Positions 16,245 through 26,014 of a stretch of DNA of 64,000 nt are shown here, piece after piece (the first letter of the stretch is position 1; every line of letters starts with the position of its first letter). This stretch comes from JAJFIE01 sp964344255 (GTDB lineage: Bacteria; Pseudomonadota; Alphaproteobacteria; Rhodospirillales; Casp-alpha2). The stretch is taken from the NCBI GenBank assembly GCA_964344255.1, contig CAYFMQ010000007.1, positions 97,882-161,881 on the forward strand, read 5' to 3'. The notes beneath the pieces are model-generated. The model did not search any database and was not told the origin of the DNA. It worked only from the letters and a program-made list of their open reading frames with translations. Both the position numbers and the translations under genes were made by a program.

Positions 16245-17111
16245 CTAATTTTTTTTCCTCAGTGTCAGAAGGAAGAAGAACGACACGAATACAATCGTTA
16301 CACCGAGAAGAACGGTCGAAATGGCGTTGACTTCGGGTGTCAGCCCTCGCCTGAGCTGGCCGATCATCCAGATCGGCAGGGTCGTTTCGCCCGGCCCCGC
16401 CACCAGCAGGCTGATAATCACGTCATCAAGGGAAATCACGAACGACAGCATGGCGCCTGCGATAATGCCCGGCAGCATCAACGGAAAAGTCACTCGCCTG
16501 AATGTCTTCCAGGGCGTGGCGTACAAGTCCGCCGCCGCATGTTCCATGGTCAGGTCCATATCCTCCAGTCTGGCGCGGATTGGCATATAGGCGAATGGAA
16601 TGCAGAATACCGTATGGGCAAGCATCAAATAACCGACACCGTAGACACCCGTGATTTGCTTGATGATTCCAAAAAACGTTAACGTGCCGACGGCCGTGAC
16701 GATCTCGGGTATCATCAAAGGCTGGTTGATAATGGCGTAAACCGTGGCCTGACCGCGATAGGGCCGGGTCCGGGTCGTCGCCAGCCCCGCCATTGTCGCC
16801 GCTATGGTCGCGAAGACGGTTGCGACAAAGGCTACTTTCAGTGAAAGCAGGGCAGCATCCTGGACCTGGGAGTTTGCAGCGGCCTGTTCATACCAATCCA
16901 GGCTGAAGCCCGTAAACAGGGTTACGGAGCGTGTATCGTTGAATGAGAAAAAAGCCATGATGACCAGCGGCGCGTACAACACCAGAAGGCAGAATGCCGC
17001 GAGAGGCGTAAAGCCTGGCATATAACGAACATCAAACAAACGTTTCCTCAACTTGGGGACGGAAGCTGAAGTCGTCACAGCGGCGCTCGTTGCGGTTGCT
17101 TGATCAGCCAT
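16245..17111 (-). CDS. ABC transporter permease, PotC/PotI-like
   Basis: The 288-residue integral membrane protein has six predicted helices and the EAA loop near EDMDLTMEHAAADLYATPWKTF, followed by FPLMLPGIIAGAMLSFVISLDDVIIS, as in PotC/PotI. It forms the inner-membrane channel with the permease encoded just upstream, whose gene overlaps by 8 nt. It ends 51 nt before the binding-protein start, so all four genes share one minus-strand operon. Confidence 0.92.
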   Translation of the reverse strand: MADQATATSAAVTTSASVPKLRKRLFDVRYMPGFTPLAAFCLLVLYAPLVIMAFFSFNDTRSVTLFTGFSLDWYEQAAANSQVQDAALLSLKVAFVATVFATIAATMAGLATTRTRPYRGQATVYAIINQPLMIPEIVTAVGTLTFFGIIKQITGVYGVGYLMLAHTVFCIPFAYMPIRARLEDMDLTMEHAAADLYATPWKTFRRVTFPLMLPGIIAGAMLSFVISLDDVIISLLVAGPGETTLPIWMIGQLRRGLTPEVNAISTVLLGVTIVFVSFFFLLTLRKKN

Positions 17112-18093
17112 TATCCGACCTCGCCGTTACATTGCGCACATAAATAATCAGGGCCACCATGACCAGCATCATCAGGAACAGCGAGATTGCCGAACCAAGA
17201 GGCCAATCACGCGACGTGCCGAACTGGTTGGCGATCAGGTTGCCGAGCATCAGCTTTTTACCGCCGCCCAGAATCTTGGGCGTCACCCAGGCGCCAATGG
17301 AAGGAATGAAGACCAGGATACATCCCGCCACGATGCCCGGCTTTACAAGGGGGATCACAACCCGCCACAGGACTTTCAACTGATTGGCATAAAGATCGTA
17401 TCCGGCCTCCACCAGACGGAAGTCCAGTTTTTCCATACTGGCGTACAGCGGCATGACCATGAGAGGTAGATAGGCGTAGGCCAGGCCGACGCCAACAGCC
17501 GTATTGGTGTAAATAATGATCAGAGGTTCGTCGATAATGCCCAGCAGCAACAGGGTATTGTTGATGAATCCGTCGTCCCTCAAAAACAGCATCATGGCGA
17601 AGGTGCGCACCAGAAGGTTGCTCCAGAACGGCAGGGATATCAGGAACAGCCAAAGGTATTTCTGGTTATCGGGCCGCGTGGCAATGAAATAGGCCGTTGG
17701 AAACCCGAAGATCAGGGTCAGAACCGTGGTGCCAAGCGCCAGTCCGATGGACCGCGCCGCAATGGACAGATGCGCATAATTGGGACCCAGGGTGTCATCG
17801 AAGATATCTCGCTCCATGAACACGTTGATCCACGATTCAATGGTAAACTCCCATCTGACACCCGCATAGTTACCCTGTTCCATGAATGAATAGACCAGGA
17901 TAATGGCGAGCGGCATGATACCGATGCCGCCGATAATTCCAAGCGATGGCGAGAGCAGAAACCAGCGGTCACGGACGATGCGTTTTTGCGCACGTTCGTC
18001 AGCTTCCTGACCGGTTATGGCTGGTTTCCCTGCAGTATTGATGCCCGTTGTCATTGTAAATGTCTCGTTCGGCACAGGGAGTTCCTTTGTCAA
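17104..18093 (-). CDS. ABC transporter permease, PotB/PotH-like
   Basis: The 329-residue protein carries an N-terminal hydrophilic stretch, then about six membrane helices. The EAA-like loop is LDFRLVEAGYDLYANQLKVLWRVVIPLVKPGI and the family signature SIGAWVTPKILGGGKKLMLGNLI precedes the last helix. It pairs with the PotC-like permease. Its start overlaps the ATPase gene stop by 4 nt (ATGA type), indicating translational coupling. Confidence 0.92.
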   Translation of the reverse strand: MTKELPVPNETFTMTTGINTAGKPAITGQEADERAQKRIVRDRWFLLSPSLGIIGGIGIMPLAIILVYSFMEQGNYAGVRWEFTIESWINVFMERDIFDDTLGPNYAHLSIAARSIGLALGTTVLTLIFGFPTAYFIATRPDNQKYLWLFLISLPFWSNLLVRTFAMMLFLRDDGFINNTLLLLGIIDEPLIIIYTNTAVGVGLAYAYLPLMVMPLYASMEKLDFRLVEAGYDLYANQLKVLWRVVIPLVKPGIVAGCILVFIPSIGAWVTPKILGGGKKLMLGNLIANQFGTSRDWPLGSAISLFLMMLVMVALIIYVRNVTARSDNG

Positions 18094-19220
18094 TCCAGCA
18101 ATACCTGAAGGGCATTGTCTTTGATTTGAATTCCCGTGGTGCTGCCTGGTGACAGTTCTGGGGCGGTATCTCGGCTGTTCTGGAGCCGGGCGACAAACTT
18201 GGTGTCATCGGCAAGACGCAGGTGATAGTGCGTATCCGTTCCGAAATAAACGATGTTCTCCACGGTTCCTTGCAAGGGTGCACCTGCTGCATCACTCGTC
18301 AGTTCCGCATGTTCAGGGCGTATAACAACGCTAACCTTACCGATATCAATGGAGGAGTCGGGAACCGAAGCTGGTGCTTCAACACCTGATGGAAAGCGTA
18401 CACGCCCGACGCCATTGGAAACGCCCAGCAGTTCGGCCTCTATGAAATTTGTCTCACCGATAAAGTGGGCGACAAAGCGTTCCGCCGGGTGGTCATAAAT
18501 TTGCCTTGGTGAGCCAATCTGCCTGATCTTGCCGTCCCGCATGACGGCGACCCGATCCGACATGGTGAGTGCTTCCTCCTGATCATGGGTGACGAAAATA
18601 AAGGTGATACCCGTCTCATGCTGCATGCGCTTCAGTTCGATCTGCATTTCCTTACGCAATTTGAGATCGAGCGCCGATAGCGGTTCGTCGAGCAGCAGCA
18701 CCTTGGGACGGGGAGCCAGGGCGCGGGCCAGGGCTACACGCTGTTGCTGGCCGCCGGAAAGCTGGGATGTCTTCCTGCCGCCCAGATCTTCCATCCTGAC
18801 CAGGGTCAGCATTTCCCTGACAGCCGTTTCCACTTCCTGCTTAGACCGGCCCATCATCTCCAGGCCGAAACCGATGTTCTCACCCACCGTCATGTGCGGG
18901 AAAAGGGCGTAATTCTGGAACACCGTATTCACCGGCCGTTGAAACGGTGGCAGATGTCCAATGTGTTCACCGCTGAGCAACACATACCCTTCCGTCGGGT
19001 GCTCAAACCCGGCAATCATCCGAAGAAGCGTCGTCTTGCCGCATCCGGAGGGGCCAAGCAGCGTAAAGAACTCGTTTTCGCGTATGGTGACGGAAACATT
19101 ATCAAGCGCATGAACGGCCGTTTCGCCGCTGCCGAAAATCTTTACAACGTTTTGCGCTTCAACAGCAGGCATACCGCCATTGGCTACGCCCAATGACTCT
19201 TCCCTATTTGTCATCCCCAT
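18090..19220 (-). CDS. ABC transporter ATP-binding protein, PotA-like
   Basis: The 376-residue ATPase has Walker A (GPSGCGKTT), the signature LSGGQQQRVALARAL and Walker B (VLLLDEPLSALD), then the H-loop VTHDQEEA. A C-terminal regulatory TOBE-type domain of about 100 residues ends the protein, as in PotA. It energises import of a polyamine-like cation and is the first gene of the four-gene operon. The 157-bp upstream region is AT-rich and holds its promoter and that of the divergent receiver gene. Confidence 0.93.
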   Translation of the reverse strand: MGMTNREESLGVANGGMPAVEAQNVVKIFGSGETAVHALDNVSVTIRENEFFTLLGPSGCGKTTLLRMIAGFEHPTEGYVLLSGEHIGHLPPFQRPVNTVFQNYALFPHMTVGENIGFGLEMMGRSKQEVETAVREMLTLVRMEDLGGRKTSQLSGGQQQRVALARALAPRPKVLLLDEPLSALDLKLRKEMQIELKRMQHETGITFIFVTHDQEEALTMSDRVAVMRDGKIRQIGSPRQIYDHPAERFVAHFIGETNFIEAELLGVSNGVGRVRFPSGVEAPASVPDSSIDIGKVSVVIRPEHAELTSDAAGAPLQGTVENIVYFGTDTHYHLRLADDTKFVARLQNSRDTAPELSPGSTTGIQIKDNALQVLLD

Positions 19221-19377
19221 TAATGCTCCCTGAGCCTTGTTTCATTTGCATGGGTTATCATTTTCTAAAGTAGCATAGTAGGTTCCTTGCAGGATAACCA
19301 TATACCCCCAATGGGCTATACAATGGATAAAAAATTGTAATGGGTTTTGCATTGCCCAAAGGCTGAACCATCCCAAT

Positions 19378-19833
19378 ATGTTCATCATGGAACAGTGTCA
19401 TACCGCAAATAAACGGCTTAACATGATGAACACGACAAAAACGGCACAATCCGGTGCACGGGTTCTCTATATCGAGGATGACCCGGTTTACGCTCAACTG
19501 GTCACCGAAATCCTGACGCCGCTTGGGTGCCGGGTCGATTTGGCTGAATGCGGCAGGGACGGATTATCCGCCTTCGCCTCATCCGTCTATGACATTGTCG
19601 CCATTGACTACATGCTGCCGGACATGAGTGGTATCGCCATTTGCCGGGAATTACGCACCCAGGCCCCTGACCTCCCCCTTGTCGTCATTACCGGCAAAGG
19701 CAAGGCGAGCACCCCGATTGAAGCCATGACGCTGGACGTTCCCCATTATCTGGAAAAAGGCGATACCGGGAGATTCAGCGAAGGCCTGGTCAACACCTTT
19801 ACCCACCTGATCGGCACATTGCAAAAATCCTGA
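19378..19833 (+). CDS. Single-domain response regulator (receiver)
   Basis: The 151-residue protein is essentially one CheY-like receiver domain: acidic pair in YIEDDP, phospho-acceptor Asp in AIDYMLPDMSG, Thr in VVITGKG and Lys in YLEKGD. No DNA-binding or output domain follows. The first 20 residues before VLYIEDD are poorly conserved, and an internal ATG (MMNTTK, at 19423) is an alternative start. It is divergent from the transporter operon. Its partner kinase is not adjacent; the orphan kinase at 2486 is one candidate. Confidence 0.85.
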   Translation: MFIMEQCHTANKRLNMMNTTKTAQSGARVLYIEDDPVYAQLVTEILTPLGCRVDLAECGRDGLSAFASSVYDIVAIDYMLPDMSGIAICRELRTQAPDLPLVVITGKGKASTPIEAMTLDVPHYLEKGDTGRFSEGLVNTFTHLIGTLQKS

Positions 19834-19859
19834 AAGCCTTAAAGTAGCTGCTGGGCCTT

Positions 19860-20925
19860 CTAATTGCCCAACGCCTCCCGCACCCAGGAATTCAGCGACA
19901 CGATGGAATGCTCGCTGTTGAGGCCGAAATTCGGATCCACTACCAGAGGTCCCGGCTCGTAGCCCTTGCTCATCAGACCCCGCTGCACGGAGTTGACGAT
20001 ACGAACATCCTCTTCCACCGTGGTCACCCGGTCCTGTTCGGCGAGTCCGTCGATCACTTCTGAATCCCGCCCATCCACCGTGTACCAGCCCCGATGAACC
20101 AGCGTATTGGCGGCGTCCACGGCCTGGAAATGATAGGTGTTCAGCACGTTGCCCGGATAGACCTGGAACGAGAACGTCGGCCACAGGAACCACGAGGAAT
20201 AATCCGTTGCGTGTTCGTTGGCGTCCTTGTCGATCTCGTAGGTCATGCGGTCCAGGTTGGCGGCAACCGTGGTATGGCGCAGGCAATATCCTTGCGGGCG
20301 GATATCGTAGGTCTTGGGATCGATCACCCCGTTGGCGAAGGTGGGATGGTTGACGGCGCAGTGGTAACATTCGCTGTAGTTCTCGACCGAAATCTTCCAG
20401 TTGCAGGCTTCTTCCACGGGAACCGATTTATAGGGCTTCAGGGTATCGATGTGCGGCACATAGGCGCGTAATTGTTCTTCCACATCCGGATACCAGTCCG
20501 CCATGGGGCGCGCCTCGTTATCCAGGTTAACGAAGATGAAGCCACAGAAAACCTCGACACGCACCTGGGGGATGCAGATTTTAGATTTGTCGAACCCGGG
20601 TACGCTTTCCGAATTCGGCGCGCCCATCAGCCGACCGTCCGTTGTGTAGGTCCAGGCATGGTAGGGACACACGATGCGCTTGACCCGGCCTTCGCCGGAC
20701 AGCAACTCATGGGCCCGGTGCGGGCAGACATTATGGAACGCCCTGATCTCGTCGCCGTCCCGGACGATGAACAGGCTCTGGCCCAACAGATCGAAAGTGT
20801 AATAATCGCCCGGCTCAGATACCTGCGAGACATGACCGGCATATTGCCAGGTGCGATAAAAGATCCGCTCCTTTTCGCGCTCGAAGACTTCCGGGTCGGT
20901 GTAATAGTGAGGCGCTAATGCCTTT
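19860..20925 (-). CDS. Rieske oxygenase alpha subunit, quaternary-amine type (5' end lost in gap)
   Basis: About 355 C-terminal residues are present; the N-terminal few tens of residues fall in the assembly gap. The Rieske cluster is formed by CPHRAH and CPYHAW. The non-haem iron site is in VENYSECYHCAVNH, where the residue three before the first His is Glu rather than the Asp usual in aromatic-ring dioxygenases. CntA/GbcA-type carnitine and glycine-betaine demethylases also show this Glu. The neighbouring dimethylglycine-dehydrogenase-like gene supports oxidative N-demethylation of a betaine. The exact substrate is unproven. Confidence 0.88.
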
Positions 20926-20984
20926 NNNNNNNNNNNNNNNNNNNNNNNNNNNNNNNNNNNNNNNNNNNNNNNNNNNNNNNNNNN
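20926..20984. other. Assembly gap (59 N)
   Basis: The gap falls between the 5' end of a Rieske oxygenase gene and the 3' end of an RpiR regulator gene, both on the minus strand. Reading through it gives a false fusion. The true gap length is unknown and could hide a whole small gene. Confidence 0.99.
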
Positions 20985-21809
20985 GGCCATGAGAGTTTCC
21001 AGGAAAGCTGCCGAGCCCACCGTCGAGGTAAAGAACTGCGGCGAATCAGTCGGAATGACAAAGCTGTGGTCTGAGTCGAGCAGGATCGGCGAGGTCAACG
21101 AATCGGAAAGACCGATGATGGTAACGCCCTGTTCCCTGGCGGCCCGTACGCTTTCAACCACTTCCGTGCGGAAGGGCTGGAAGGTCATGGCGACCAGCAC
21201 GTCCCCGGATCCGGCCCGCGCCAGGTCGTCAATGGGCAGGCTGCCGTCGTGCGGAATGGCGATGACGTTATCCAGCGCCATGTTGGCGAGGTAGGCGAAG
21301 TTGTGCGCCAATGCATAGCCCAGCCCCATGCCGAGGACATAGGTGGTGCGAGCGCTGACAATCGCCTCAGCCGCCGTCTTGATGTCGTCCACCGTTATGC
21401 CGGTAAAGAGTTCCTGCACGTTGTCGAACGCCGAGGACGCCATCTCGCCCAGCAGGCGCCCGTGCGCGCCACCGGATGCAACCTCCTGCAACCAGCGCGC
21501 CTTGTCGGGAAAGTCCTCCCGCTTCTCGCGCAGGGCCTGACGGAACGGCTGGCGAAAGTCCTCATACCCCTCGAAGCCGACGGCGCGCGCCATGCGAACC
21601 AGCGTATTGGGCTTGACGGCAGCCGCATCCGCCAGCTCGCGGATGGAGGCGACCCCGACCTCATGGGGGTTGTCCAGGACATAGCTCGCCGCCTTGCGCA
21701 ACTGCGGGCTCATATCCTCCAGGCCATCCAGCAACCGGTCCACGACGGGCTGCATAACATCGCCATCCGGATTGTTCACATTATTATTTGGTACACTTGT
21801 ATCATTCAT
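20985..21809 (-). CDS. RpiR/MurR family transcriptional regulator (3' end lost in gap)
   Basis: The 275 residues present comprise an N-terminal RpiR helix-turn-helix domain (SIRELADAAAVKPNTLVRMAR at about 55-75, GFEGYEDFR following) and most of a SIS sugar-isomerase-like domain (TTYVLGMGLGYALAHNFAYL, VLVAMTFQPFRTEVVE). RpiR regulators bind a small ligand through SIS. The gene is divergent from the dimethylglycine-dehydrogenase-like gene with a 74-bp shared promoter region that carries two TGGTACA repeats, so it probably controls this catabolic segment. Confidence 0.88.
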
Positions 21810-21825
21810 GGTTGACGATGGTACA
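21789..21825. promoter_or_regulatory. Paired TGGTACA boxes at the RpiR start
   Basis: TGGTACA occurs at 21789-21795 and 21819-21825, 30 bp apart, about three helical turns, straddling the RpiR start codon in the divergent promoter region. It is a reasonable autoregulatory operator candidate. Confidence 0.35.
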
Positions 21826-21883
21826 TATTTTCGTTCAAGATGTCATCCGTAAAATTCACAATTTTTAGGTGGAGTGAAAAAAA

Positions 21884-24307
21884 GTGCAATCACAAGCGCG
21901 CGTCGTCATCATCGGTGGCGGCATTATGGGGTGTTCTCTGCTTTATCATCTCGCCAAGGAAGGCTGGACCGACTGCATGCTGGTCGAAAAAGCCGAACTG
22001 ACGTCCGGCTCCACCTGGCATGCGGCGGGACAGATTTCCCATTCCACGTCTCACTGGGGCCTCGCCAATATGGTCAAGTACGGCACGGAACTGTATCCGC
22101 GCCTGGAGGAAGAAACCGGCCAGTCGGCGACCTGGCACGGCTGCGGCTCTCTGCGCCTTGCCTATAACGAAGACGAGATGGACTGGCTCAAGTACACCTT
22201 GAGCGTCGCCCGCGGACTGGATCTCGAACTGGACATCATCGGTCCGGACGAGATCGCCAAGCTGCACCCCTTCTATAACCTGGACGGCGTCCTCGGCGCC
22301 CTGCACACGCCCAACGACGGCCACGTCGACCCGGCCGGGGCCGCCATGGCCCTGGCGAAGGGCGCGCGCAACATGGGTGCTACCGTTGTTCGCCATAACC
22401 GCGCCACCAACATCGAACGGCAGCCGAACGGCGAGTGGCGGGTCATCACCGAGCAGGGCGACATCACCTGCCAGATCATCGTCAATGCCGGCGGCACCTA
22501 CGCCCGCCAGGTCGGCGAATGGATCGGACATGACGTTCCCTCGACCAACATGACGCACCATTACCTGGTGACGGATACGGTGCCCGAGTTCCTGGAGCTG
22601 GATCATGAACTGCCCGTGGTGCGCGATGACCGGCTGGTTTCCGGCTACATCCGCATGGAACAGAAATCCGGCCTTATCGGTATCTATGAAAAAGCCAATC
22701 CCAATACCGTGTGGGACGACGGCACGCCGTGGGAGTCGGAAAACGAGTTGTTTGAAGCCGACTTCGACCGCATCATGCCGTGGCTCGAAAACGCCTTCGA
22801 CCGCATGCCTATTCTTGCCGAACTTGGTATCAAGAAAACCATTCACGGCGCCATCACCCACCCCCCCGACGGCAACATGCTGCTGGGACCCGTTCCCGGC
22901 GTCAAAGACGCCTGGTGCTGTTGCGGCTCGCAGGTCGGCATTGCCTGGGGACCGGGCGCCGGCAAGTACCTGGCGCAATGGATGGTCCATGGCGCAGCCG
23001 ACATCAACATGCGGGACTTCGATCCTCGCCGCTATGGCGACTTCGCCGACCGCGATTATCAGATCACCAAGGCCAAGGAAGACTACCTGCTGCGGCATGA
23101 AATTCCCTTCCCCGGCTTCAACCGCACGGAAGGACGCCCGGTCAAGACCAGCACGCTTTATGATCGACTTAAAGAGAAGGGCGCCATTTACGAAGAAATC
23201 TTCGGTTGGGAACGCCCGCGCTGGTTCGCCCGCGAGGGCATGGAACAGGTGGACGCCCACAGCTTCAAGCGAGCCGATCACTTCTCGGCTGTCGCCGCCG
23301 AATGCCGGGCCGTGCGTGAACGTGTCGGCATCATGGATCTCTCCGGCTTCGGCAAGATCGACGTGACGGGCCCGGACGCGGAAGCCTTCCTGAACCGCAT
23401 GATCGCCAACCGCGCGCCCAGAACCGAAGGCGGCATCGTTCTCACGCACATACTCAATCACAAGGGCACCATCGAGGCGGAAATCACCGTCGCTCGGATC
23501 GCGGAAAACCACTTTTACCTGATGTTCGCCGCATTCTCGGAACTGCGTATACGCGACTGGCTGGAGATGCATCGTGAAGACGAAGACGTTACCGTCACCG
23601 TGGTTTCCAAGGACTATGGTTGTCTGGTTCTCTCCGGCCCCCGCGCCCGCGACGTTCTCTCGCAGACGACTCAGGAGCCCTTGGATAACGACAACTGGAA
23701 ATGGCTGAAGGCGAAGACCATCACGGTTGCCGGTATCGACAACGTCCGCGCCCTGCGTATGTCTTATCAAGGCGAGCTTGGTTGGGAACTGCACGTTCCC
23801 ATGGATGGCCTGCTGGCCGTTTATGACGCCCTGTGGGCCGCCGGCGAGTCGCATGGCATTGAGAACTTCGGCTCCCATGCGCTGAATTGCATGCGCCTTG
23901 AAAAGGGTTTCAAGGGCGCATCCGAACTGACCACGGAAGTTACCCTGCCGGAAGCCGATGTCATGGCTTTCGTCAAGATGGACAAGGGCGACTTCATCGG
24001 TCGTGACAGGACCCAGGCCAGTCTGGACAATCCCTTGCCCTGGGTCTGCGTTTACCTGGAAGTGGATGCCGACGGCGCCGATTGCGTCGGCAGCGAAACC
24101 GTTTATCTGGGCGGCAAACGTGTCGGTCAGATCAGTTCCGGCGGTTACGGCCACGGCGTACAGAAGAGCCTCGCCTTCGCCTACGTCAAACCGGAAGCAT
24201 CTGCACCGGGAACGGAACTGGAAGTGCATGTTCTCGCCGACATGAGAAAAGCCCGCGTTTTGGAGGAAGCAGTCTATGATCCCGCAAACGAAAAACCCCG
24301 AAGCTGA
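21884..24307 (+). CDS. FAD-dependent dimethylglycine/sarcosine dehydrogenase-like protein (FAD + GcvT domains)
   Basis: The 807-residue protein starts with VVIIGGGIMGCSLLYHLA (FAD-binding) and GSTWHAAGQ, whose His46 corresponds to the flavin-linking His in dimethylglycine dehydrogenases. From about residue 430 a GcvT/aminomethyltransferase-like tetrahydrofolate domain runs to the end. Such enzymes oxidatively remove an N-methyl group and transfer the one-carbon unit to tetrahydrofolate. The start is GTG at 21884 with the ribosome-binding site AGGTGGAG. It is followed by an overlapping aminotransferase gene and faces the RpiR and Rieske genes, a natural betaine demethylation set. Confidence 0.92.
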   Translation: MQSQARVVIIGGGIMGCSLLYHLAKEGWTDCMLVEKAELTSGSTWHAAGQISHSTSHWGLANMVKYGTELYPRLEEETGQSATWHGCGSLRLAYNEDEMDWLKYTLSVARGLDLELDIIGPDEIAKLHPFYNLDGVLGALHTPNDGHVDPAGAAMALAKGARNMGATVVRHNRATNIERQPNGEWRVITEQGDITCQIIVNAGGTYARQVGEWIGHDVPSTNMTHHYLVTDTVPEFLELDHELPVVRDDRLVSGYIRMEQKSGLIGIYEKANPNTVWDDGTPWESENELFEADFDRIMPWLENAFDRMPILAELGIKKTIHGAITHPPDGNMLLGPVPGVKDAWCCCGSQVGIAWGPGAGKYLAQWMVHGAADINMRDFDPRRYGDFADRDYQITKAKEDYLLRHEIPFPGFNRTEGRPVKTSTLYDRLKEKGAIYEEIFGWERPRWFAREGMEQVDAHSFKRADHFSAVAAECRAVRERVGIMDLSGFGKIDVTGPDAEAFLNRMIANRAPRTEGGIVLTHILNHKGTIEAEITVARIAENHFYLMFAAFSELRIRDWLEMHREDEDVTVTVVSKDYGCLVLSGPRARDVLSQTTQEPLDNDNWKWLKAKTITVAGIDNVRALRMSYQGELGWELHVPMDGLLAVYDALWAAGESHGIENFGSHALNCMRLEKGFKGASELTTEVTLPEADVMAFVKMDKGDFIGRDRTQASLDNPLPWVCVYLEVDADGADCVGSETVYLGGKRVGQISSGGYGHGVQKSLAFAYVKPEASAPGTELEVHVLADMRKARVLEEAVYDPANEKPRS

Positions 24308-25589
24308 AGCCATGAGCCAGGCCGATTACTACGACATAGCCGAACGCACCCTGCCCGGGGCGGGTCTGGGTGGTTACGCCTTGCCTGATGATGTCCGGTT
24401 TGTCATCGAAAGCGGTGCGGGATCGCACCTGCGCTCCGTCGATGGCGTCGACTACATCGACTACGTCGGCGGCGCGGGAGCCCATCTATTGGGCCATTGC
24501 CACCCAGCGCTGGTCGAGGCCGTCCAGAAGCAGGCCGAGCGTGGCATGCATTATTTCGGCACCTTGAACGATCAGGCGATTGAATTGTCAGAACGCCTCG
24601 TCGAAGCTATCCCGTGCGCCGAAAAGATCGCCTACGCCACCACGGGCTCCGAAGCGACCATGTACGCCATGCGCATGGCGCGCGCTTTTACCGGGAAAAA
24701 CAAGATCCTGAAATTCGAGGGTGCCTATCACGGCAACCATGACTACTCCATGTATTCCGTCTTCCCGACAGCACAGGAAAACTATCCCTATGCCGCCGCC
24801 AACACGGGCGGCGTGCCGGAACAGCTCCAAACCGCCGTTCTGGTTGCGCCTTACAACGACCTGGAGACGGTGCGCAGCATCGTTACGGCCAACAAGGACG
24901 ATCTCGCCGTCGTTGTCGTCGAGTGCATCCAGCGCATCATCATAGCGGAGCCTGAGTTCCTGAAAGGCCTGCGGGCGATATGCGACGAGATGAATGTGCT
25001 GCTCATGTTCGACGAAGTCGTTACCGGATTTCGCGTCGCCTGGGGCGGTGCGCAAGAGATGTTCGGCGTCAGGCCCGACCTGGCGAGCTACGGCAAGGTT
25101 ATCGGCGCGGGTGGCCCGCTGGCGTGTGTTGCGGGGCGGGCCGACATCATCGACGGCGCCAATCCGGCCAAAAAGGGGCAATCCGATTACGCCTACATGA
25201 ACGGCACCCTGCACGGCAATCCCGTCGCTGCGACTGCGACCATCGCGTCTCTGGACATCCTGTCCGAGCCCGGTTTCTACGAAAACCTGCACGATAATTC
25301 CAGGGGTTTACTAAACGCCATGCAGGAGGTCCTGAACCGTTACGGCATCCCGGCTCTTGCCGCCGGTGACAAGTCCTTCTGGCAGTTCCTGTTCATGGCC
25401 GAACCGCCCAGGACGCAGCTTGACATGATGAATTCCGACCAGGCCGCCATGCGGAAACTGGACATGGAGATGCTGAAACGCGGCATTTACGTCCTGCCCG
25501 GCGTTCGCCGGTTTGTTTCGGCCGTTCACACCGAGGATGATTTCAGCCAAACCGTTGAAACCCTCGATCAAGTCTGCAAGACCCTGTAA
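24276..25589 (+). CDS. Class III PLP-dependent aminotransferase (glutamate-1-semialdehyde aminomutase-like)
   Basis: The 437-residue enzyme has the class III layout: TTGSEATMYAMRMARAFTG, the PLP-stacking YHG (151-153), DEVVTGFR with Asp246, and the Schiff-base Lys274 in SYGKVIGAGGPL. It resembles GSA aminomutases but lies in a catabolic context, so it more likely transaminates an amino or omega-amino acid. The ATG at 24276 has the ribosome-binding site GGAGG 9 nt upstream and overlaps the previous gene by 32 nt. The ATG at 24312 (MSQADYYD) is an alternative start that would abut the previous stop. Confidence 0.88.
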   Translation: MIPQTKNPEAEAMSQADYYDIAERTLPGAGLGGYALPDDVRFVIESGAGSHLRSVDGVDYIDYVGGAGAHLLGHCHPALVEAVQKQAERGMHYFGTLNDQAIELSERLVEAIPCAEKIAYATTGSEATMYAMRMARAFTGKNKILKFEGAYHGNHDYSMYSVFPTAQENYPYAAANTGGVPEQLQTAVLVAPYNDLETVRSIVTANKDDLAVVVVECIQRIIIAEPEFLKGLRAICDEMNVLLMFDEVVTGFRVAWGGAQEMFGVRPDLASYGKVIGAGGPLACVAGRADIIDGANPAKKGQSDYAYMNGTLHGNPVAATATIASLDILSEPGFYENLHDNSRGLLNAMQEVLNRYGIPALAAGDKSFWQFLFMAEPPRTQLDMMNSDQAAMRKLDMEMLKRGIYVLPGVRRFVSAVHTEDDFSQTVETLDQVCKTL

Positions 25590-25630
25590 GAGTTACATTC
25601 AATTTAAATCCAAAAGGGAGCGTAGAAAAA

Positions 25631-26014
25631 ATGGATAAGGAACGGTTCGATCGGGGACTGGCGAAACGCAAAGCGGTTCTCGGCGATGAATACGTCGAGA
25701 AGTCCCTCGCCAACGCCAGTGAATTTTCCAAGGATTTCCAGGAAATCCTCACCGAGTTCTGCTGGGGCGCCGGATGGGGTGACGAAACCCTGGACATGAA
25801 GACCCGCAGCATGCTGAACGTCGCCATGATCGCAGCGCTCAACCGCATGCATGAATGGGAACTGCACTTCAAGGGCGCCATCACCAACGGCGTCAGCCGG
25901 GACGAGTTGAAGGCCATCATCAACCAGATCGCTATTTATTGCGGCGTACCCGTCGCCGTTGAGTGTCACCGGATCGCGAACCGCGTGTTCGCCGAGATGG
26001 AAAGCGGCGATTAG
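25631..26014 (+). CDS. Carboxymuconolactone decarboxylase family protein
   Basis: The 127-residue protein matches the PcaC-like family: the EFCWGAGWGDETLDMKTRSMLNVAMIAAL segment, then HEWELHFKGAITNGVSRDELKAII and the terminal Cys/His-containing ECHRIANRVF. True PcaC decarboxylates 4-carboxymuconolactone; AhpD-like members act as peroxidases. No CxxC is present, so a decarboxylase or tautomerase-like role is more likely. It follows the aminotransferase by 41 nt and overlaps the convergent Rieske gene end by 4 nt. Confidence 0.88.
   Translation: MDKERFDRGLAKRKAVLGDEYVEKSLANASEFSKDFQEILTEFCWGAGWGDETLDMKTRSMLNVAMIAALNRMHEWELHFKGAITNGVSRDELKAIINQIAIYCGVPVAVECHRIANRVFAEMESGD

Noticed and set aside
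19221..19377. Operator repeats (ATGGGYTWT-like) before the ABC ATPase gene
   Set aside because: Several TGGG/CCCA-containing words occur but with no consistent spacing or palindrome; not distinguishable from chance.
19860..21809. Apparent RpiR-Rieske fusion protein
   Set aside because: The continuous frame crosses a 59-N assembly gap; each half is a complete-looking end of a separate family, so the fusion is an artefact.
21890..24313. Long open frame antisense to the DMGDH-like gene
   Set aside because: It is a high-GC codon-mirror frame with no recognisable domain; the sense strand encodes a clear FAD/GcvT protein.
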